A DNA stretch of 55,623 nucleotides from JBCBSS01 sp039819065 (lineage in GTDB: Bacteria; Bacteroidota; Bacteroidia; Cytophagales; Cyclobacteriaceae). Each line of letters opens with the position of its first letter. Within the stretch, counting starts at the first letter, position 1. Shown here piece by piece: positions 54,548 through 55,623 of the stretch. Both the position numbers and the translations under genes were made by a program. The stretch covers positions 1 to 55,623 of the forward strand of contig JBCBSS010000030.1 of the NCBI GenBank assembly GCA_039819065.1, given 5' to 3'. Below the pieces are notes generated by a model. The model was given only the letters and a program-made list of their open reading frames with translations, made no database searches and was not told the DNA's origin.

Positions 54548-55623
54548 TTAAAACCTTTTGATCATATACCTTTTCATATTCGGTTCTTCGCGGCCATCTT
54601 TAAAGGCATTAACATAATCGGGATAAGTATAGCTTCCTGCACTAACAACATCGATATAAGATAAGCTTAATTCGTCATTTCTAGATAAGACGTCCATTTG
54701 AGTCTCAACTTCCTGAGGCAATTTATGCAATTGGTATTTGTTGGTCATTCCTCCACCAGAGTATACTCCCCAATTGAAGCCGCCTTCTGCCAAATACCAA
54801 CTAGAAAATACATAACTTATGTCATCTGAACCAGATATGGTAATATCGAAATTTTCAAAATTGTCTGTAACCAAACCTATCTTAGAATCTAATAAAACAA
54901 ATTCGGAGGGAATTTCTCCTCTGCTATTCTGGTAATAACTAATTTCATCACCAATAGCTGAAAATGAAGTTCTGAAATCGGAAAACCCCTCAGGAGTATG
55001 AATAGTAAATGTTGCTGATCTAGGTGAGAAGGATCGGTTGCTAATCAAATATGGGTAGCGAATATTATCCATGTGCCCATGAACTGTGTTCCTGAAATCA
55101 AAATTAGATAAACCAGAATCTTCAAATCGTATTTGATGAAGGTTTTCCATGTTAACTCCTTTATCAAAATCCAAAACTACATGCTCATCAGGTTTCCTGG
55201 TTATTATTTGGTATTTGGGTATACTGACTCCAGTATGGACTGTGACCAAATTAAGTGGAAACTCTTCACTTGCGGAAAAAGCCGAAATTTCCCCTGGTGC
55301 TACAGACCCTTGAAATAAGGTCTTGTAGACCTGTCCTGGTAGGGCAACAAAAATTTCTGAATAAAAATCAGGCAAATTTTTGTATTCAAGTGTTGCAAAA
55401 GTAGATGGGTTTCTGAAGCCATCAATTACTTTGGGAGCCTCAAATTTAGCAGTTTGGCCTAATTCTAGATCCAAGTAACTAGTCGCATCAACAAAACCTT
55501 GCGAGCTGACCATAAAAATGGTCAGTGCAACTTTATCGCCTTTAAAATTGGTGTTCGAAATAGTTTCTTTACTCCCATTGAACAATTCTCCTTGCGCTAA
55601 ATTTGAGGCTCCCAAAGTAATTG
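54548..55623 (-). CDS. Exported protein of unknown function, N-terminus outside window
   Basis: The frame is open to the right edge. The TTG at 55615 is not a convincing start: the frame continues upstream as I-T-L-G and looks like the end of a signal peptide (TLGASNLAQGE). About 355 residues are visible, mostly beta-strand, for example QTAKFEAPKVIDGF, YQIITRKPDEHVVLDFDKGV and FNWGVYSGGGMTNKYQL. No repeat, sorting domain or catalytic motif is recognised. The C-terminus is basic (RYMIKRF). It may be a surface or periplasmic protein. Confidence 0.6.
   Translation of the reverse strand, partial: ITLGASNLAQGELFNGSKETISNTNFKGDKVALTIFMVSSQGFVDATSYLDLELGQTAKFEAPKVIDGFRNPSTFATLEYKNLPDFYSEIFVALPGQVYKTLFQGSVAPGEISAFSASEEFPLNLVTVHTGVSIPKYQIITRKPDEHVVLDFDKGVNMENLHQIRFEDSGLSNFDFRNTVHGHMDNIRYPYLISNRSFSPRSATFTIHTPEGFSDFRTSFSAIGDEISYYQNSRGEIPSEFVLLDSKIGLVTDNFENFDITISGSDDISYVFSSWYLAEGGFNWGVYSGGGMTNKYQLHKLPQEVETQMDVLSRNDELSLSYIDVVSAGSYTYPDYVNAFKDGREEPNMKRYMIKRF

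Noticed and set aside
55613..55615. TTG as start of the last gene
   Set aside because: The frame continues to the edge of the window and the residues before it look like the end of a signal peptide; the true start is outside.
1..55623. CRISPR array, tRNA, rRNA or insertion sequence
   Set aside because: No regularly spaced repeats, no tRNA-like cloverleaf, and no transposase or integrase sequence seen on either strand.

Overview
This window looks like chromosomal DNA of a gliding or gliding-derived marine member of the Bacteroidota, probably Cytophagales (Fulvivirga/Roseivirga-like). The placement is inferred from three things seen here: type IX secretion (T9SS) cargo with type A and type B sorting domains beside a PorP/SprF protein, SprB repeats, and many lipoproteins of Bacteroidota type. 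There are about 30 protein genes, most on the minus strand. I see no tRNA, rRNA, transposase, integrase or CRISPR array.

Layout. 1-7.9 kb: a membrane protein with a zinc ribbon (cut by the left edge), a YHS-domain protein, a ROK kinase without the usual zinc cysteines, a DUF2784 protein, a tricorn-like S41 protease, a GNAT acetyltransferase and a small secreted protein. 7.9-18.3 kb: a tightly packed T9SS operon made of a small secreted protein, two SprB-repeat proteins with type B sorting domains, PorP/SprF, and a propeller plus Ig-repeat protein with a type A sorting domain. The operon probably makes, exports and anchors surface filaments or adhesins. 18.5-21.8 kb: a divergent pair, a di-haem cytochrome c peroxidase lipoprotein and a TPR lipoprotein. 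22.2-41.2 kb: an RHS locus of six genes on one strand. It has a Skp/OmpH-like chaperone, a small lipoprotein, three giant Sec-exported YD/RHS proteins (1998, 1074 and 2258 aa; only the last has the RHS core and a variable C-terminal tail), and a secreted coiled-coil plus beta-barrel protein. The segment containing this locus lies between an intact copy and a decayed copy of the 3' end of the TPR gene, in direct orientation and sharing a perfect 41-bp block. That arrangement suggests an inserted or recombination-prone island. 41.4-51 kb: a membrane protein, an NHL-propeller lipoprotein, a five-sensor orphan histidine kinase, an M23 peptidase lipoprotein, a YARHG lipoprotein, a DUF2306 membrane protein coupled to a VanX-like dipeptidase, and a small Trp/Cys-rich lipoprotein. 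51.7-52.5 kb: an 850-bp non-coding stretch holding a candidate structured RNA (two C(UUCG)G hairpins, several other stems, a strong terminator, a TATAAT promoter) next to a cluster of DnaA-box-like 9-mers that resembles an oriC. 52.5-55.6 kb: a DUF5996 protein, a protein that may have a V4R/haem-NO-binding-like fold, and an exported protein cut by the right edge.

The best candidates for something undescribed are the six-gene tripartite RHS locus with its own chaperone and barrel, the flanking duplicated gene end, and the structured RNA beside the DnaA-box cluster. Family names come from recognising sequence motifs by eye; no database search was run.
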